A stretch of DNA of 12,165 bases from Acetobacteraceae bacterium (GTDB taxonomy: Bacteria > Pseudomonadota > Alphaproteobacteria > Acetobacterales > Acetobacteraceae): the NCBI GenBank assembly GCA_003164305.1, contig PLSZ01000594.1, positions 20,190 through 32,354 on the forward strand, read 5' to 3'. The notes under the pieces were generated by a model, which did no database searches, had not been told where the DNA came from, and worked only from the letters and a program-made list of their open reading frames with translations. A program made the position numbers and the translations under genes. This document shows, piece by piece, positions 1 to 8,115 of the stretch (position 1 is the stretch's first letter; each line of letters begins with the position of its first letter).

Positions 1-73
1 GTGGGTCACGCGCGCGTCCGGCGTTATCTTTCTCGGGTTTGGCCTGCAGGCGATCGCTTCGGCGCGAGGCTGA

Positions 74-1771
74 TCAACCGCCCGCCGCGCCCAACAGGTC
101 CGCGGCCGCCGCCCGCGCCGCCGCCGTGACCGTTTCGCCCGCGAGCATTCTGGCGATTTCCTCGCGTCGGTCCCGCTTGCCGAGCGGTTCGACGGTGGTC
201 GCCGTGCGCCCACCCTTGGCTGCCTTGGAAACGAGAAAATGCGCCGAGCCACGCGCCGCGACCTGCGGACTGTGGGTGACTACCAGCACCTGCACCGCCT
301 CGGCAACTCGCGCCAGACGCTCCCCCACTGACGCGGCGGTCGCGCCACCGATGCCGGAGTCGACCTCATCGAACACCAGCGTCGGCACGGTCGAGCCGGC
401 CGACAGCACGACCTTCACCGCCAGCATCAGGCGTGACAATTCGCCGCCAGAGGCGATTTTCGCCAATGGCCCCGGTTCCTGCCCAGGATTGGTCGCGATC
501 AGAAAACGCACCTGATCGGTGCCACCGGCGCCCCAGGCGGTTTCCGGCATGTCCGTGACCTCGACGAAGAATCGCGCCTTGTCGAAGCGCAGCGGCGGTA
601 GTTCGGCCATGACCGCGTCGCGCAATCGGGCCGCGGCGGCGCGACGGGCCTCGGTCAGAACGCCAGCGGTGGCCACGTATTCGGCGCGGGTCTCCTTGGC
701 GGCGCGTTCCAGGTCGATCAGTTCCGCCTCACCGGATTCCAGATGCGCCAGCCTTTCCGACAACCGATCCAGCAGAGCGGGCAATTCGACGACGGCCACG
801 CCATGCTTGCGTGCCGCCGCCCGCAGCGCGAACAGACGCTCCTCGGTCTGCTCCAACAAACGCGGATCGGCGTCGGCATCGGCGGCGAGACGCCCCAGGA
901 TCAGGTCGACCTCGGCCAACGCCTCTTCCGCCCGTTCCAGAGCCAGCAACGCCGTCTGGGCCGGATTGGTCTGATCCACCAGATGCGCGGGAACCAGACG
1001 TTGCAGCAACCGCGAGGCGGACCGCAAAACCGCCGCCGGACCGCCCGAGCCACGCCGGTCACGCGGGCTAAGTTCCGCGATCGCCGCCGCGATGGCCTCC
1101 GCCTGGCGTTCATTTTGTTGCAACCGCTGGCGATCCGCGACGAGTTGGTCCTCTTCATCCACGCGCGGGCCTAAAGTGGCCAGTTCGGTGACGGCGTGGC
1201 GCAACCATTCCTCATCCCGTCGCGCGGAGTCGATCGCGGCGCGGGCGGCTTCCAGGCGGTGCACGGCCTGCCGCCACGCGCGCCAGGCATCCGCCACCGC
1301 GTCTCGCCGGTCACCGGGAACACCGAAGATATCCAGGAATGTCGTGTGACTGGCCGGGTCCGCGAGGCCCATTTGCTCGTGCTGGCCTTGCACTTCCACC
1401 AGCAGCGCACCGATCCGGCGCAACAAGGCGACACCAGCCGGTTGATCGTTGACGAAAGCACGCGACCGCCCGTCCCTGGTGACGATCCGGCGCAGCACGA
1501 TTTCGTCCTCGGCCTCCAGTCCCTGCTCGGCGAGGACCGCCAGCGCGGGATGGTCGATCGGCAATGAGAAGCATGCCGCCACGCTGGCCTGGTCGCACCC
1601 GGTTCGGACGAGGCCGGCTTCCGCGCGTTCGCCAAGCGCCAGCCCCAAACTGTCCAGCAAGATCGATTTCCCGGCTCCGGTCTCGCCGGTGAGCACGGTC
1701 AGGCCAGGACCGAACGAGAGGTCCAAACGATCGATCAGCACCACATCGCGGATGGACAGCGCCGTCAGCAT
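74..1771 (-). CDS. recN: DNA repair ATPase RecN
   Basis: RecN is a cytoplasmic SMC-like ATPase that acts with RecA in double-strand break repair. The 565-residue product is close to the usual family length of about 550. A Walker A motif GETGAGKS lies at residues 29-36, right after the conserved N-terminal strand. The middle is a long helical Ala/Arg/Glu/Leu-rich part expected to form a coiled coil. Near the C-terminus come the ABC signature SGGEL (441-445), Walker B LVFDE (465-469) and a switch histidine in VTHSPQVA (about 500). The ATG at 1771 is chosen because the family alignment begins at MLTALSI. Only a weak GGCGG sequence precedes it. It is the last gene of the lpxC-bamD-recN series, 21 bp after bamD. 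The DNA ligase gene ligA often follows in relatives, but only 73 bp remain before the window edge. Identification is secure. Confidence 0.97.
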   Translation of the reverse strand: MLTALSIRDVVLIDRLDLSFGPGLTVLTGETGAGKSILLDSLGLALGERAEAGLVRTGCDQASVAACFSLPIDHPALAVLAEQGLEAEDEIVLRRIVTRDGRSRAFVNDQPAGVALLRRIGALLVEVQGQHEQMGLADPASHTTFLDIFGVPGDRRDAVADAWRAWRQAVHRLEAARAAIDSARRDEEWLRHAVTELATLGPRVDEEDQLVADRQRLQQNERQAEAIAAAIAELSPRDRRGSGGPAAVLRSASRLLQRLVPAHLVDQTNPAQTALLALERAEEALAEVDLILGRLAADADADPRLLEQTEERLFALRAAARKHGVAVVELPALLDRLSERLAHLESGEAELIDLERAAKETRAEYVATAGVLTEARRAAAARLRDAVMAELPPLRFDKARFFVEVTDMPETAWGAGGTDQVRFLIATNPGQEPGPLAKIASGGELSRLMLAVKVVLSAGSTVPTLVFDEVDSGIGGATAASVGERLARVAEAVQVLVVTHSPQVAARGSAHFLVSKAAKGGRTATTVEPLGKRDRREEIARMLAGETVTAAARAAAADLLGAAGG

Positions 1772-1792
1772 CGCGCGCCGCCGGTCAGGACA

Positions 1793-2653
1793 TCAGAATA
1801 GCGTGTGCCAGGCACGGCCAAGGAACCCGCGCGACCCATTCGATGGGGCGGGCAGGCCTTGCGCCGAGACCTCCCCAAGGGCGGCCAGCTTGGTATACGA
1901 ATCCTGGTACCAAACACTGCCAGGATCGTTGTACCCAAGGACCGCGGCGGTTTTTTTCGCCTGATCGACCAGGCCCAAAGCAAGGTAGACCTCGACCATG
2001 CGGGCCAGAGCCTCGGGGACGTGCGCGGTGGTCTGGTATTCATCGACCACGCGCTGAAAACGGCCCAAGGCGGCCTCATAGAGGTGCTGTTTCTGGTAGT
2101 AGCGGCCGATCTCCATTTCCTTGCCCGCCAGATGGTCGCGGCAAAGATCGATCTTCAGCCGCGCGTCATTGGCGAACGCGCTGTTGGGGAACCGGGTGAC
2201 GACTTCCTGCAACGCGGCCATGGCTTGCTCGGTGCCGGCCTGGTCGCGTTGGATGTCCGCGATCTGCTCGTAATAGCAAAGCGCGCGCAGGTAATAGATA
2301 TAGGCGATGTCGCGGTGCGCCGGATGCAACTGGATGAAGCGGTCCAGTGTCGCGATCGCGTCGGTGTATTTGTTCTGCAGGTACTGAGCGTAACCCTGCA
2401 TAATCTGAGCGTTTACCGCCCAGGTTGAGAACGGGTAATTTTGCTCGAGCGTGTTGAACTGATCGGTGGCGGTCGGATACCGCTTTGCGTTCAACGCATC
2501 GAGGCCGTTGTTGTACAGCACCTCGACCGGGGGCGTCGGACCGGCGGCCGCGGCTTTCTCGGCGTCCGATTCCCCCCCGCATCCGCTCAGCAACGGGGCG
2601 GCGAGGCAGAACAGCAGCAAAAGGGCGCGCGAGGGCAAGAGTCTCTGGTTCAT
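1793..2653 (-). CDS. bamD: Outer membrane protein assembly factor BamD (ComL), lipoprotein
   Basis: BamD is the essential lipoprotein of the BAM complex, which folds beta-barrel proteins into the outer membrane from the periplasmic side. The 286-residue product starts with a lipoprotein signal peptide: a basic start, a Leu/Ala-rich core (residues 10-22) and the lipobox LLSGC with the lipidated Cys25. After it comes a string of TPR-like helical repeats. The first includes a pattern typical of BamD, YNNGLDALNAKRYPTATDQF, and the next FIQLHPAH and YYLRALCYYEQI; FPNSAFANDA follows later. The start at 2653 gives a full signal peptide; there is no strong Shine-Dalgarno sequence. It lies 46 bp after lpxC and 21 bp before recN, the usual alphaproteobacterial order. 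The protein is somewhat longer than the E. coli form (about 245 residues), as is common in alphaproteobacteria. Confidence 0.95.
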   Translation of the reverse strand: MNQRLLPSRALLLLFCLAAPLLSGCGGESDAEKAAAAGPTPPVEVLYNNGLDALNAKRYPTATDQFNTLEQNYPFSTWAVNAQIMQGYAQYLQNKYTDAIATLDRFIQLHPAHRDIAYIYYLRALCYYEQIADIQRDQAGTEQAMAALQEVVTRFPNSAFANDARLKIDLCRDHLAGKEMEIGRYYQKQHLYEAALGRFQRVVDEYQTTAHVPEALARMVEVYLALGLVDQAKKTAAVLGYNDPGSVWYQDSYTKLAALGEVSAQGLPAPSNGSRGFLGRAWHTLF

Positions 2654-2699
2654 CGGGGCGCTTATATCACGCCGTGGCTCGCCGCGAAGGGGCGCGATT

Positions 2700-3647
2700 T
2701 CAGGCGGCGACGGCGTCGGCCTGCTGTTCGCGCGTGATGTCGGCCCAATTGGCCTGACGCGCGAACAATGCCCGCAATAACTTGTTATTCAGCGCGTGTC
2801 CTGGGCGGTTGGCGATGAACCGGCCATGCAGCGCGGCTCCGGCGAGCATCAGATCGCCCACGGCGTCCAGCAGTTTATGCGCGACGAACTCGTCCTTCAT
2901 GCGCAGGCCGCCCGGGTTGAGGATCTTCGACCCATCCACCACCACCGCGTTATCGAGGCTGCCGCCCTTGGCGAGTCCGAGTTCCCGCAATTGGTCGATG
3001 TCGCTGGCGAGCGCGAAGGTACGGGCGGGCGCCACGGCTTCACGAAAGTTTTCTGGCGTCAGACGCAGAGTGCGGGTTTGCCGTCCGATCGCGGCTTCAG
3101 CGAAGTCGATCGAAACTTCCAGGTCCAGAGTAGGAACCGCGCTACGGACCCCTTGATTGTCGAAGGGACGCAGTTCCGCGAAGGCTTTGCCCTCGGTAAC
3201 GCGCACGGGACGCAGGATCTCGACCACTTTGCGAGGGGTGTTCAGGGAGACGACCCCGGCACATTCCAACAGGAAGGAGAATGGGGCGGCGGAACCATCC
3301 ATGATCGGCACTTCCGGGCCATCGACCTCGATCATCACGTTATCGACACCGGCGCCGCCCAAAGCGGCCATCAGATGCTCGATCGTGCCAACCCGGGCAG
3401 AGCCTTCGCCGATGGTGGTGCAAAGTTTGGTATCGACAACGCGATTATATGTCGCCGGAATATCGCGATTGAGGTCGGTGCGGCGGAAGACGATACCATG
3501 ACCGGCGGGGGCGGGCAGCAACGTCAGGCTGACGCGACGACCGGAATGGACACCGATGCCAACGCAGGGGATGCGGGATTTGAGCGTCTGCTGCGTCCAG
3601 AGCGAGGACACAGTCTCCGGCACGGTCTGCCCCGTCGGTCCACTCAT
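2700..3647 (-). CDS. lpxC: UDP-3-O-acyl-N-acetylglucosamine deacetylase LpxC
   Basis: LpxC is the cytosolic zinc enzyme that removes the acetyl group from UDP-3-O-acyl-GlcNAc, the committed step of lipid A synthesis. The 315-residue product has the family length. Visible motifs are GTIEHLMAAL with Glu90 and His91, MDGSAAPF around residues 116-123, and AHKLLDAVGDL with His257 and Asp261. His91, His257 and Asp261 match the three zinc ligands. RPGHALNNK carries the likely catalytic His284. The ATG at 3647 is preceded by AGGA about 9 bases upstream, a modest ribosome binding site. It is the first gene of the lpxC-bamD-recN series. In many alphaproteobacteria ftsZ precedes it; here a 292-bp gap and a divergent oxidoreductase gene lie upstream instead. 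Confidence 0.97.
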   Translation of the reverse strand: MSGPTGQTVPETVSSLWTQQTLKSRIPCVGIGVHSGRRVSLTLLPAPAGHGIVFRRTDLNRDIPATYNRVVDTKLCTTIGEGSARVGTIEHLMAALGGAGVDNVMIEVDGPEVPIMDGSAAPFSFLLECAGVVSLNTPRKVVEILRPVRVTEGKAFAELRPFDNQGVRSAVPTLDLEVSIDFAEAAIGRQTRTLRLTPENFREAVAPARTFALASDIDQLRELGLAKGGSLDNAVVVDGSKILNPGGLRMKDEFVAHKLLDAVGDLMLAGAALHGRFIANRPGHALNNKLLRALFARQANWADITREQQADAVAA

Positions 3648-3939
3648 ATGCTGCGATCCTGTTCTGGTCCCGTTTTGGTTCGAGGTCTCGGCGCGCCGCG
3701 AGGTCAGCCGTGACTCCGTATCAAAAGCCTATCTAGGCCCCCTGGGCCGGTCATGCCATTCAACGATTGTTGCCGAGTATTTCTGGCCAAGCCTCTGATT
3801 TTTCACGTTTTGCCGCGGCGCCACATGTCCGAGGGCTTAATTGATAACGCGACAAGGGGCGGCGGAGTTGCCAAGCCGGTCAGGCGGAGTACCATGACCT
3901 CGACGATTATCGGGCGCCAAGGCCCCGGAAGGAAACGCC
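3648..3939. promoter_or_regulatory. Divergent intergenic region between lpxC and the LLM oxidoreductase gene
   Basis: This 292-bp gap separates two genes that are transcribed away from each other, so it should hold both promoters. No convincing sigma70-type -35/-10 pair with proper spacing could be picked by eye. Two overlapping short inverted repeats lie at 3727-3738 and 3736-3748. A stretch around 3855-3895 resembles the D-arm part of a tRNA but has no T-arm or acceptor stem. A good ribosome binding site (AAGGA, 3929-3933) ends the region on the plus side. No gene is seen in it. Confidence 0.45.
3727..3748. repeat. Two overlapping short inverted repeats upstream of lpxC
   Basis: GCCTA-TC-TAGGC (3727-3738) and GGCCC-CCT-GGGCC (3736-3748) share the bases GGC at 3736-3738, so as RNA hairpins they would exclude each other. 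They sit 80-100 bp upstream of the lpxC start. They could be an operator or a leader structure, or chance in GC-rich DNA. Confidence 0.3.
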
Positions 3940-5103
3940 ATGATCAAGCAATTCGACAGTTCGTACGCCGGCCATATCGACCTGGAAAACGTTGGCTACC
4001 TCGGCACGCCGATCAATTCCCGGCGCTACGGCAACGAGCAACTGATCACCGCCCACCACAAGGCCGAAGCGCAGGCCCAGGCGATGGATCGCCTGGGTTA
4101 TGGCGCGCTGTGGATGGCGGAGCATCACTTCCAGCCCGAAGGGACCGAGTGCCTGCCCAACATCATCATGTTGGCCGTGCACCTGACACATCTGACGAAG
4201 CGGTTGAAGTTTCACACCGGGTTCAACATCACGCCGATGTGGCACCCGCTGCGCCTCGCCGAGGATTTCGCGGTCGCCGATATCCTGACGAAGGGGCGCG
4301 TGGTGTTCGGGGTGGGCCGCGGGTATCACACGCGCGAGGTCGAAACATTTGGCGCGCCGCTGCTGGACCAGGCGGCGAATCGGGAGCTGTTCGAAGAACA
4401 GGTCGATATTATTTTCAAGGCCTTCAACAACGAGTCCTTTTCGCACAAGGGTAAGTATTACACCCTGCCGCCGGAGGTGCCTTATCGTGGCTACACGCTG
4501 AAGGAACTGACCCTGGTGCCGCGGCCGGCGAAGCTGCCGGTGGAATGCTGGCAGCCGATTCAGGGCGGCACGGCCCGGGCGCTCGACTTCATGGCGGGTC
4601 ACGGCATCCAGGGCGTGATCGGCGGGGGCTCGGCCGAAGGCGGCGCGACGGACCGGATCATGCGCGAGTGGCAGGCCGCGCATGAGCGTATCGGCATGAA
4701 CCTGGAACTGGGTGAGCGGATGGCGGTCGGGTTCCAGTTCCATATCGCCAAAAGCAAGGAAGCCGGCATGAAGGAAGCCGCGATCTATTACGAAGAGAAC
4801 ATGAAAATGTTCGGCGAACTGCGGCTGGTCAAAGCATTGACCGACGAGCAGATCGAGGCGATGCGCGACCCTCGGCTGGTGCCAAATGTGAAACTGCCGC
4901 GGATCGAGGACGCGGTGCGGGCGGGCGGCTTCCTGACCGGCACGCCAGCCGACATCATCGAGCAATTGAAGAAGCTCGAAGAGCGTTATCCCGGCTTGTC
5001 GCGCGTGACGGTCGCGCAGCCTCTGGGCTTGCCGTTGTCGCTGTGCCTGGAGCAATTGGAGTGGTTCGCCAAGGACGTCATGCCGGCGTTCGAAACGGCG
5101 TGA
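3940..5103 (+). CDS. LLM-class (bacterial luciferase-like) flavin-dependent oxidoreductase
   Basis: This 387-residue protein belongs to the luciferase-like monooxygenase family: TIM-barrel enzymes that use reduced FMN, usually supplied by a separate reductase, to oxygenate small organic substrates. Typical features are WMAEHHF (58-64), HPLRLAED (102-109) and GVGRGYHTREVETFG (124-138), followed by a C-terminal part with LTGTPADIIEQLKKL. There is no signal peptide, so it is cytoplasmic. The ATG at 3940 has a good AAGGA ribosome binding site (3929-3933) six bases upstream. The next gene, a molybdopterin enzyme, starts 75 bp downstream in the same direction and may be co-transcribed. No flavin reductase gene lies in the window. 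The substrate cannot be read from the sequence; limonene-, alkane- and organosulfur-oxidising members all share these motifs. Confidence 0.9.
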   Translation: MIKQFDSSYAGHIDLENVGYLGTPINSRRYGNEQLITAHHKAEAQAQAMDRLGYGALWMAEHHFQPEGTECLPNIIMLAVHLTHLTKRLKFHTGFNITPMWHPLRLAEDFAVADILTKGRVVFGVGRGYHTREVETFGAPLLDQAANRELFEEQVDIIFKAFNNESFSHKGKYYTLPPEVPYRGYTLKELTLVPRPAKLPVECWQPIQGGTARALDFMAGHGIQGVIGGGSAEGGATDRIMREWQAAHERIGMNLELGERMAVGFQFHIAKSKEAGMKEAAIYYEENMKMFGELRLVKALTDEQIEAMRDPRLVPNVKLPRIEDAVRAGGFLTGTPADIIEQLKKLEERYPGLSRVTVAQPLGLPLSLCLEQLEWFAKDVMPAFETA

Positions 5104-5178
5104 GCGCCGATTGGTGCTGAACGTTTCGTGGACGAGGCCGCGGCGGGCTCGCCTCCTTATCATTATGGAACAGGGCCA

Positions 5179-7404
5179 ATGAATACCGTTTACGAAGCAC
5201 CGCGCGCCGTTCCGAACGTGGGCGAGACGATCGTCACCAGCACCTGCGGGCACAATTGCGGCGGCCGTTGCGTGGTCAACGCGCATGTGTCCGAGGGACG
5301 GATCGTTCACATCAGCACCGACATGCGGCGCTGGAATCCCGAGCATCCGCCGCTGCCCGCCTGTGCCCGCGGCGTCGGGCAAATCGAGCGGACGTATCAC
5401 CCCGACCGGTTGCGATATCCGATGCGGCGGACGGGGCCGCGCGGTTCGGGGCAGTTCGAGCGCATTACCTGGGACGAAGCGTTGGATACGGTGGCGCGCG
5501 AGATGCTGCGGGTGCGGGAAACTTACGGCAACGCGGCGATCCTGGACGGCTCGCGTTCCGGTTCGCAATCGATGCTGCATGGCAGGGTGGCGGCGCAACG
5601 ATTCCTCAACATGTTCGGCGGTTGCACGGAATTGTGGTCGAACATGTCGGCCGAGGCGGAGGTGTTCGCCGTCCGGATCACGTATGGAACGGAATACAAG
5701 TCCTCCGGGCGCGAGCCGACGGACTATGTCAATTCGAAGTTGATCCTGATGTGGGGGTGGAGTCCGGGGGACGGCACGTTCGGCACCGGAACGATGCCGT
5801 ATCTGAAATGGGCGAAGCAGAACGGCACGAAAATCATTTGCGTCGATCCGCGGCGCACGATGACCAGCCGGCAGATCGCGGACGAGCATGTGTTCATCCG
5901 TCCCTCGACCGACGCGGCGGCGCTGATCGCGATGACGCGGGAAATCGTGGCCCGAGGACTGCATGATCAGGCGTATTGCGATCGTTACGTACTGGGGTTT
6001 GACGAGGCGCATCTGCCGGAGGGTGCGCCCGCGGGTTCCTCGTACCGCGCGTATCTGTTCGGTGAGCCGGATGGGATCGATAAAACGCCTGAATGGGCCG
6101 CGGAGATCACTGGCATTCCGGCGGATGTGATCCGGCGGCTGGCGATCGAATTCGGTAGCAGCAAGCCGGCGGCGCTACAGACGGGGTATGGCCCAGGACG
6201 AACTTTGTATGGAGAGCAGTTCCATCGGGCGGCGTACGCTTTGGCGGCGATTACCGGCAATGTGGGAATCGTGGGCGGTAATTCCGGGACCAGTAATGGC
6301 GCGACCGGGCGAATGGGCATTGGCTCGTTGCCCACTGGGAGGAACCCAATTGACGCGCGGGTCTCGACGCCGTTGCTGGCGGATTTGTTGGCGCGCGGTA
6401 AGGCGGGCGGTTATCCGGCCGACATCAAGCTGATTTATTCCGCCGCCGGCGGATTGTTCAATCAGGCGCCCAACGCCGGCAAGATCGCGGCATCGCTCGA
6501 CGGCGTCGAGTTCATCGTCGGACAGGATCACTTCCTGACCCCAACGGTACGCATGGCCGACATCGTGTTGCCCGCGACGACCTTCTGGGAACGCAACGAC
6601 GTCCATGTGCCGTGGTCCGGCGCGGGTCACTACGCGATCTACATGCGCCAGGCGATCGAGCCGATGTACGAATGCCGCAACGATATCGACATCTTCGAAG
6701 ACCTGTCGCGCCGGCTTGGCATCAATGGCTACAACACCAAATCCGAGGCGGAGTGGCTGCGCGAATTCACCAGCAAGTCGATCGACGATTTCGATGCGTT
6801 CGCGGAACAGGGTGTCGCGCGGTTTCCGCCGCCGCGCGACGCGATGGCGTTCGCCGCGCAAATCCGCGATCCCGAGCAGCATCCGTTCAAGACGCCATCT
6901 GGTAAGATTGAAGTTTATTCGACGACCCTCGCCGCCACCCCCGACCCGTACGGCCTCGGCGCCATTCCCCCCATTCCCACCTGGATCGCCCCTCCTGGGC
7001 CTGACGCCGCGTTCCCCTTGATGCTGTGCTCGCCAAAATCCCGGGCGCGCACGCATTCGACGCATGGCAATCAGCCCGGTCTCGCGCGCGTGGATCCGGA
7101 CGACGTGTGGTTGAACGTCGAGGACGCGGCGGCGCGTGGGATCGTCAACGGCCAGCGTGTGCGCATCTTCAACGACCAGGGCGCCACGGAGTTACCGGCG
7201 CACGTGACCGACCGGATCGCGCCTGGTGTGGTGTCGATCAAAGAGGGTGCCTGGTTCACCCCCGACGCGACCGGCACCGACACCAAAGGGTGCGCGAACG
7301 CTCTGGCCATGGATCGCTCGGCGCCGTGCGGAGCGACAACCTACAACACCAATTATGTGCAGGTGGCGCCTGAATTTCGCCACGGCGACGGCGTCAATGC
7401 ATGA
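5179..7404 (+). CDS. DmsA-like molybdopterin-dependent oxidoreductase (DMSO reductase family catalytic subunit)
   Basis: The 741-residue product is a catalytic subunit of the DMSO reductase superfamily. It holds a bis-pterin molybdenum cofactor and an N-terminal 4Fe-4S cluster. Cys23, Cys27, Cys31 and Cys62 form a C-x3-C-x3-C-x30-C motif as in DmsA. HPDRLRYPM and GQFERITWDEAL follow, as in that group. Ser157 in the WSNMSAEAE segment aligns by eye with the molybdenum-binding serine of DmsA. The C-terminal pterin-binding domain shows RARTHSTHGNQPG, VRIFNDQGA and GAWFTPDATGTDTKGC, very close to DmsA. Unlike DmsA there is no twin-arginine leader, so it is probably cytoplasmic, and no DmsB- or DmsC-like subunit is nearby. 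I chose the ATG at 5179 (GGAA 8 bases upstream, AGGG closer); an in-frame GTG at 5128 would add 17 residues but has no ribosome binding site. The substrate (sulfoxide, N-oxide or other) is not determined. Confidence 0.9.
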   Translation: MNTVYEAPRAVPNVGETIVTSTCGHNCGGRCVVNAHVSEGRIVHISTDMRRWNPEHPPLPACARGVGQIERTYHPDRLRYPMRRTGPRGSGQFERITWDEALDTVAREMLRVRETYGNAAILDGSRSGSQSMLHGRVAAQRFLNMFGGCTELWSNMSAEAEVFAVRITYGTEYKSSGREPTDYVNSKLILMWGWSPGDGTFGTGTMPYLKWAKQNGTKIICVDPRRTMTSRQIADEHVFIRPSTDAAALIAMTREIVARGLHDQAYCDRYVLGFDEAHLPEGAPAGSSYRAYLFGEPDGIDKTPEWAAEITGIPADVIRRLAIEFGSSKPAALQTGYGPGRTLYGEQFHRAAYALAAITGNVGIVGGNSGTSNGATGRMGIGSLPTGRNPIDARVSTPLLADLLARGKAGGYPADIKLIYSAAGGLFNQAPNAGKIAASLDGVEFIVGQDHFLTPTVRMADIVLPATTFWERNDVHVPWSGAGHYAIYMRQAIEPMYECRNDIDIFEDLSRRLGINGYNTKSEAEWLREFTSKSIDDFDAFAEQGVARFPPPRDAMAFAAQIRDPEQHPFKTPSGKIEVYSTTLAATPDPYGLGAIPPIPTWIAPPGPDAAFPLMLCSPKSRARTHSTHGNQPGLARVDPDDVWLNVEDAAARGIVNGQRVRIFNDQGATELPAHVTDRIAPGVVSIKEGAWFTPDATGTDTKGCANALAMDRSAPCGATTYNTNYVQVAPEFRHGDGVNA

Positions 7405-7627
7405 GCACGGGTCGCTGATACCGATCGGCCGAATGGATGGCGCGGCGGCCGCCAATACGTCATGCCAGGGCCTGACCCTGGCATCTGGTGGTGCGGGCCC
7501 CGTGCTCTCAGGCAGGGTACGAGATCTGCGCAGGCCGACCCTCGGGTCGAGCCCGAGGATGACGATACGAAATCGTTACGATATAGGGTCTGCGTCAACG
7601 CCGGTCGGCATGAGAGGCAAGCTTTAA
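7405..7627. other. Intergenic region holding a palindromic repeat element
   Basis: This 223-bp gap follows the molybdoenzyme gene and contains one apparently intact bipartite palindromic element (about 7458-7583), described separately. No T-rich rho-independent terminator is visible, though its hairpins could slow transcription leaving the upstream gene. The last 40 bases lead into the lipoprotein gene and hold its ribosome binding site, GAGAGG at 7612-7617. Confidence 0.6.
7458..7583. repeat. Bipartite palindromic repeat element, intact copy (CGTCAT...ATGACG type)
   Basis: The element opens with CGTCAT (7458-7463) and its core closes with ATGACG (7559-7564). The left hairpin is ATGCCAGGG-CCTGA-CCCTGGCAT (7462-7484), with a 9-bp stem. 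The right hairpin is CCTCGGG-TCGAG-CCCGAGG (7540-7558), with a 7-bp stem. Similarity to a second copy goes on past the core to about 7583: 7500-7554 matches 8061-8115 at 44 of 55 positions without gaps, and 7546-7583 matches 8312-8349 at 32 of 38. It resembles REP/BIME-type dispersed repeats of other proteobacteria; family membership is inferred. No coding capacity. Confidence 0.75.
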
Positions 7628-7984
7628 ATGCGTTTGATGAGTGGCGTTGCTTTGGTGTCCTTGCTGGGGTTGGCGGCTTGCGTGGCTCCGGTTGCCCCGA
7701 CGATTTCCGGGGATGGCGATTACCGCGGGACCGCGACACGGTTTCAGGTGTTGCGCCGGACCTGCCCGCGGCCCGGGTTGCTGCATATTCCCGTTCGCAG
7801 CGGCGTGATGTTTTACCGGTGGGAGGGGCAGGATATTCAGGTGGCGGTGCTGAATAATGGCACGCTATCGGGGTCTCTGCCGGGCGTGCGGCTGACAGGA
7901 ACGCATGACGGCACGACCATGCAGGGCGACGTGACGGATGGTCAGTGCGGGCTGCACTTCACTTTGAAGAAGATCTCGGGGTGA
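7628..7984 (+). CDS. Small putative lipoprotein, function unknown
   Basis: The 118-residue product begins with a lipoprotein signal peptide: Arg2, a hydrophobic stretch at residues 5-16, and the lipobox LAAC with Cys18 as the lipidation site. The mature part (about 100 residues) is rich in Gly, Thr and Val, with short strand-like segments such as GDYRGTATRF, LNNGTLSGSLPG and TTMQGDVTDG. It looks like a small beta-rich fold. Cys46 and Cys107 could form a disulfide in the periplasm. I recognise no named family. The ATG at 7628 follows GAGAGG (7612-7617) at a 10-base distance; an ATG at 7637 would shorten the basic start of the signal peptide. Palindromic repeats lie on both sides, so it is probably a single-gene unit. 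Its orientation matches the molybdoenzyme upstream, but there is no sign of a functional link. Confidence 0.7.
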   Translation: MRLMSGVALVSLLGLAACVAPVAPTISGDGDYRGTATRFQVLRRTCPRPGLLHIPVRSGVMFYRWEGQDIQVAVLNNGTLSGSLPGVRLTGTHDGTTMQGDVTDGQCGLHFTLKKISG

Positions 7985-8019
7985 GGGCCATCCGGCCGCC
8001 GATCGGTGATTTCCCCATC

Positions 8020-8115
8020 CGTCATGCGTTGTCGTGGCCCGGCAACTCGTGACGGGGGATCGGTGCTTTCAGATAGCGCACGAGTTCTGTGCGGGCCGAT
8101 CCTCGTGTCGAGCCC
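8020..8115. repeat. Left part of a diverged CGTCAT-type palindromic element, interrupted
   Basis: It begins with CGTCAT (8020-8025) like the copy at 7458. Its right 55 bases (8061-8115) match 7500-7554 at 44 positions without gaps. The left hairpin has decayed. Similarity to the intact copy stops at GTCGAGCCC (8107-8115) and resumes at a second copy of the same nine bases at 8312, which suggests an insertion at this point. Confidence 0.65.

Noticed and set aside
1..73. Possible beginning of ligA on the minus strand downstream of recN
   Set aside because: Gene order makes it plausible, and a GTG lies at 7-9 on the minus strand, but only nine coding bases would be visible and no ribosome binding site stands near it.
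2796..3713. Plus-strand open frame of 305 codons opposite lpxC
   Set aside because: Antisense of a clear lpxC gene, with no family motifs.
3850..3935. tRNA-like stretch with GCCAAGCCGGTCAGGCGG resembling a D-arm
   Set aside because: No T-arm sequence of the GGTTCGA type, no anticodon stem and no acceptor stem could be paired.
3907..6012. Long minus-strand open frame of 701 codons
   Set aside because: It lies opposite the flavin monooxygenase and molybdoenzyme genes, is rich in Arg, His and Pro with no recognisable domain, and is a typical antisense shadow in GC-rich DNA.
6175..7065. Minus-strand open frame of 296 codons inside the molybdoenzyme gene
   Set aside because: Shadow of the coding strand; it shows no domain and no ribosome binding site was identified.
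7540..7558. Rho-independent terminator after the molybdoenzyme gene
   Set aside because: The hairpin is not followed by a T-run and belongs to a repeat element that also occurs elsewhere in the window.
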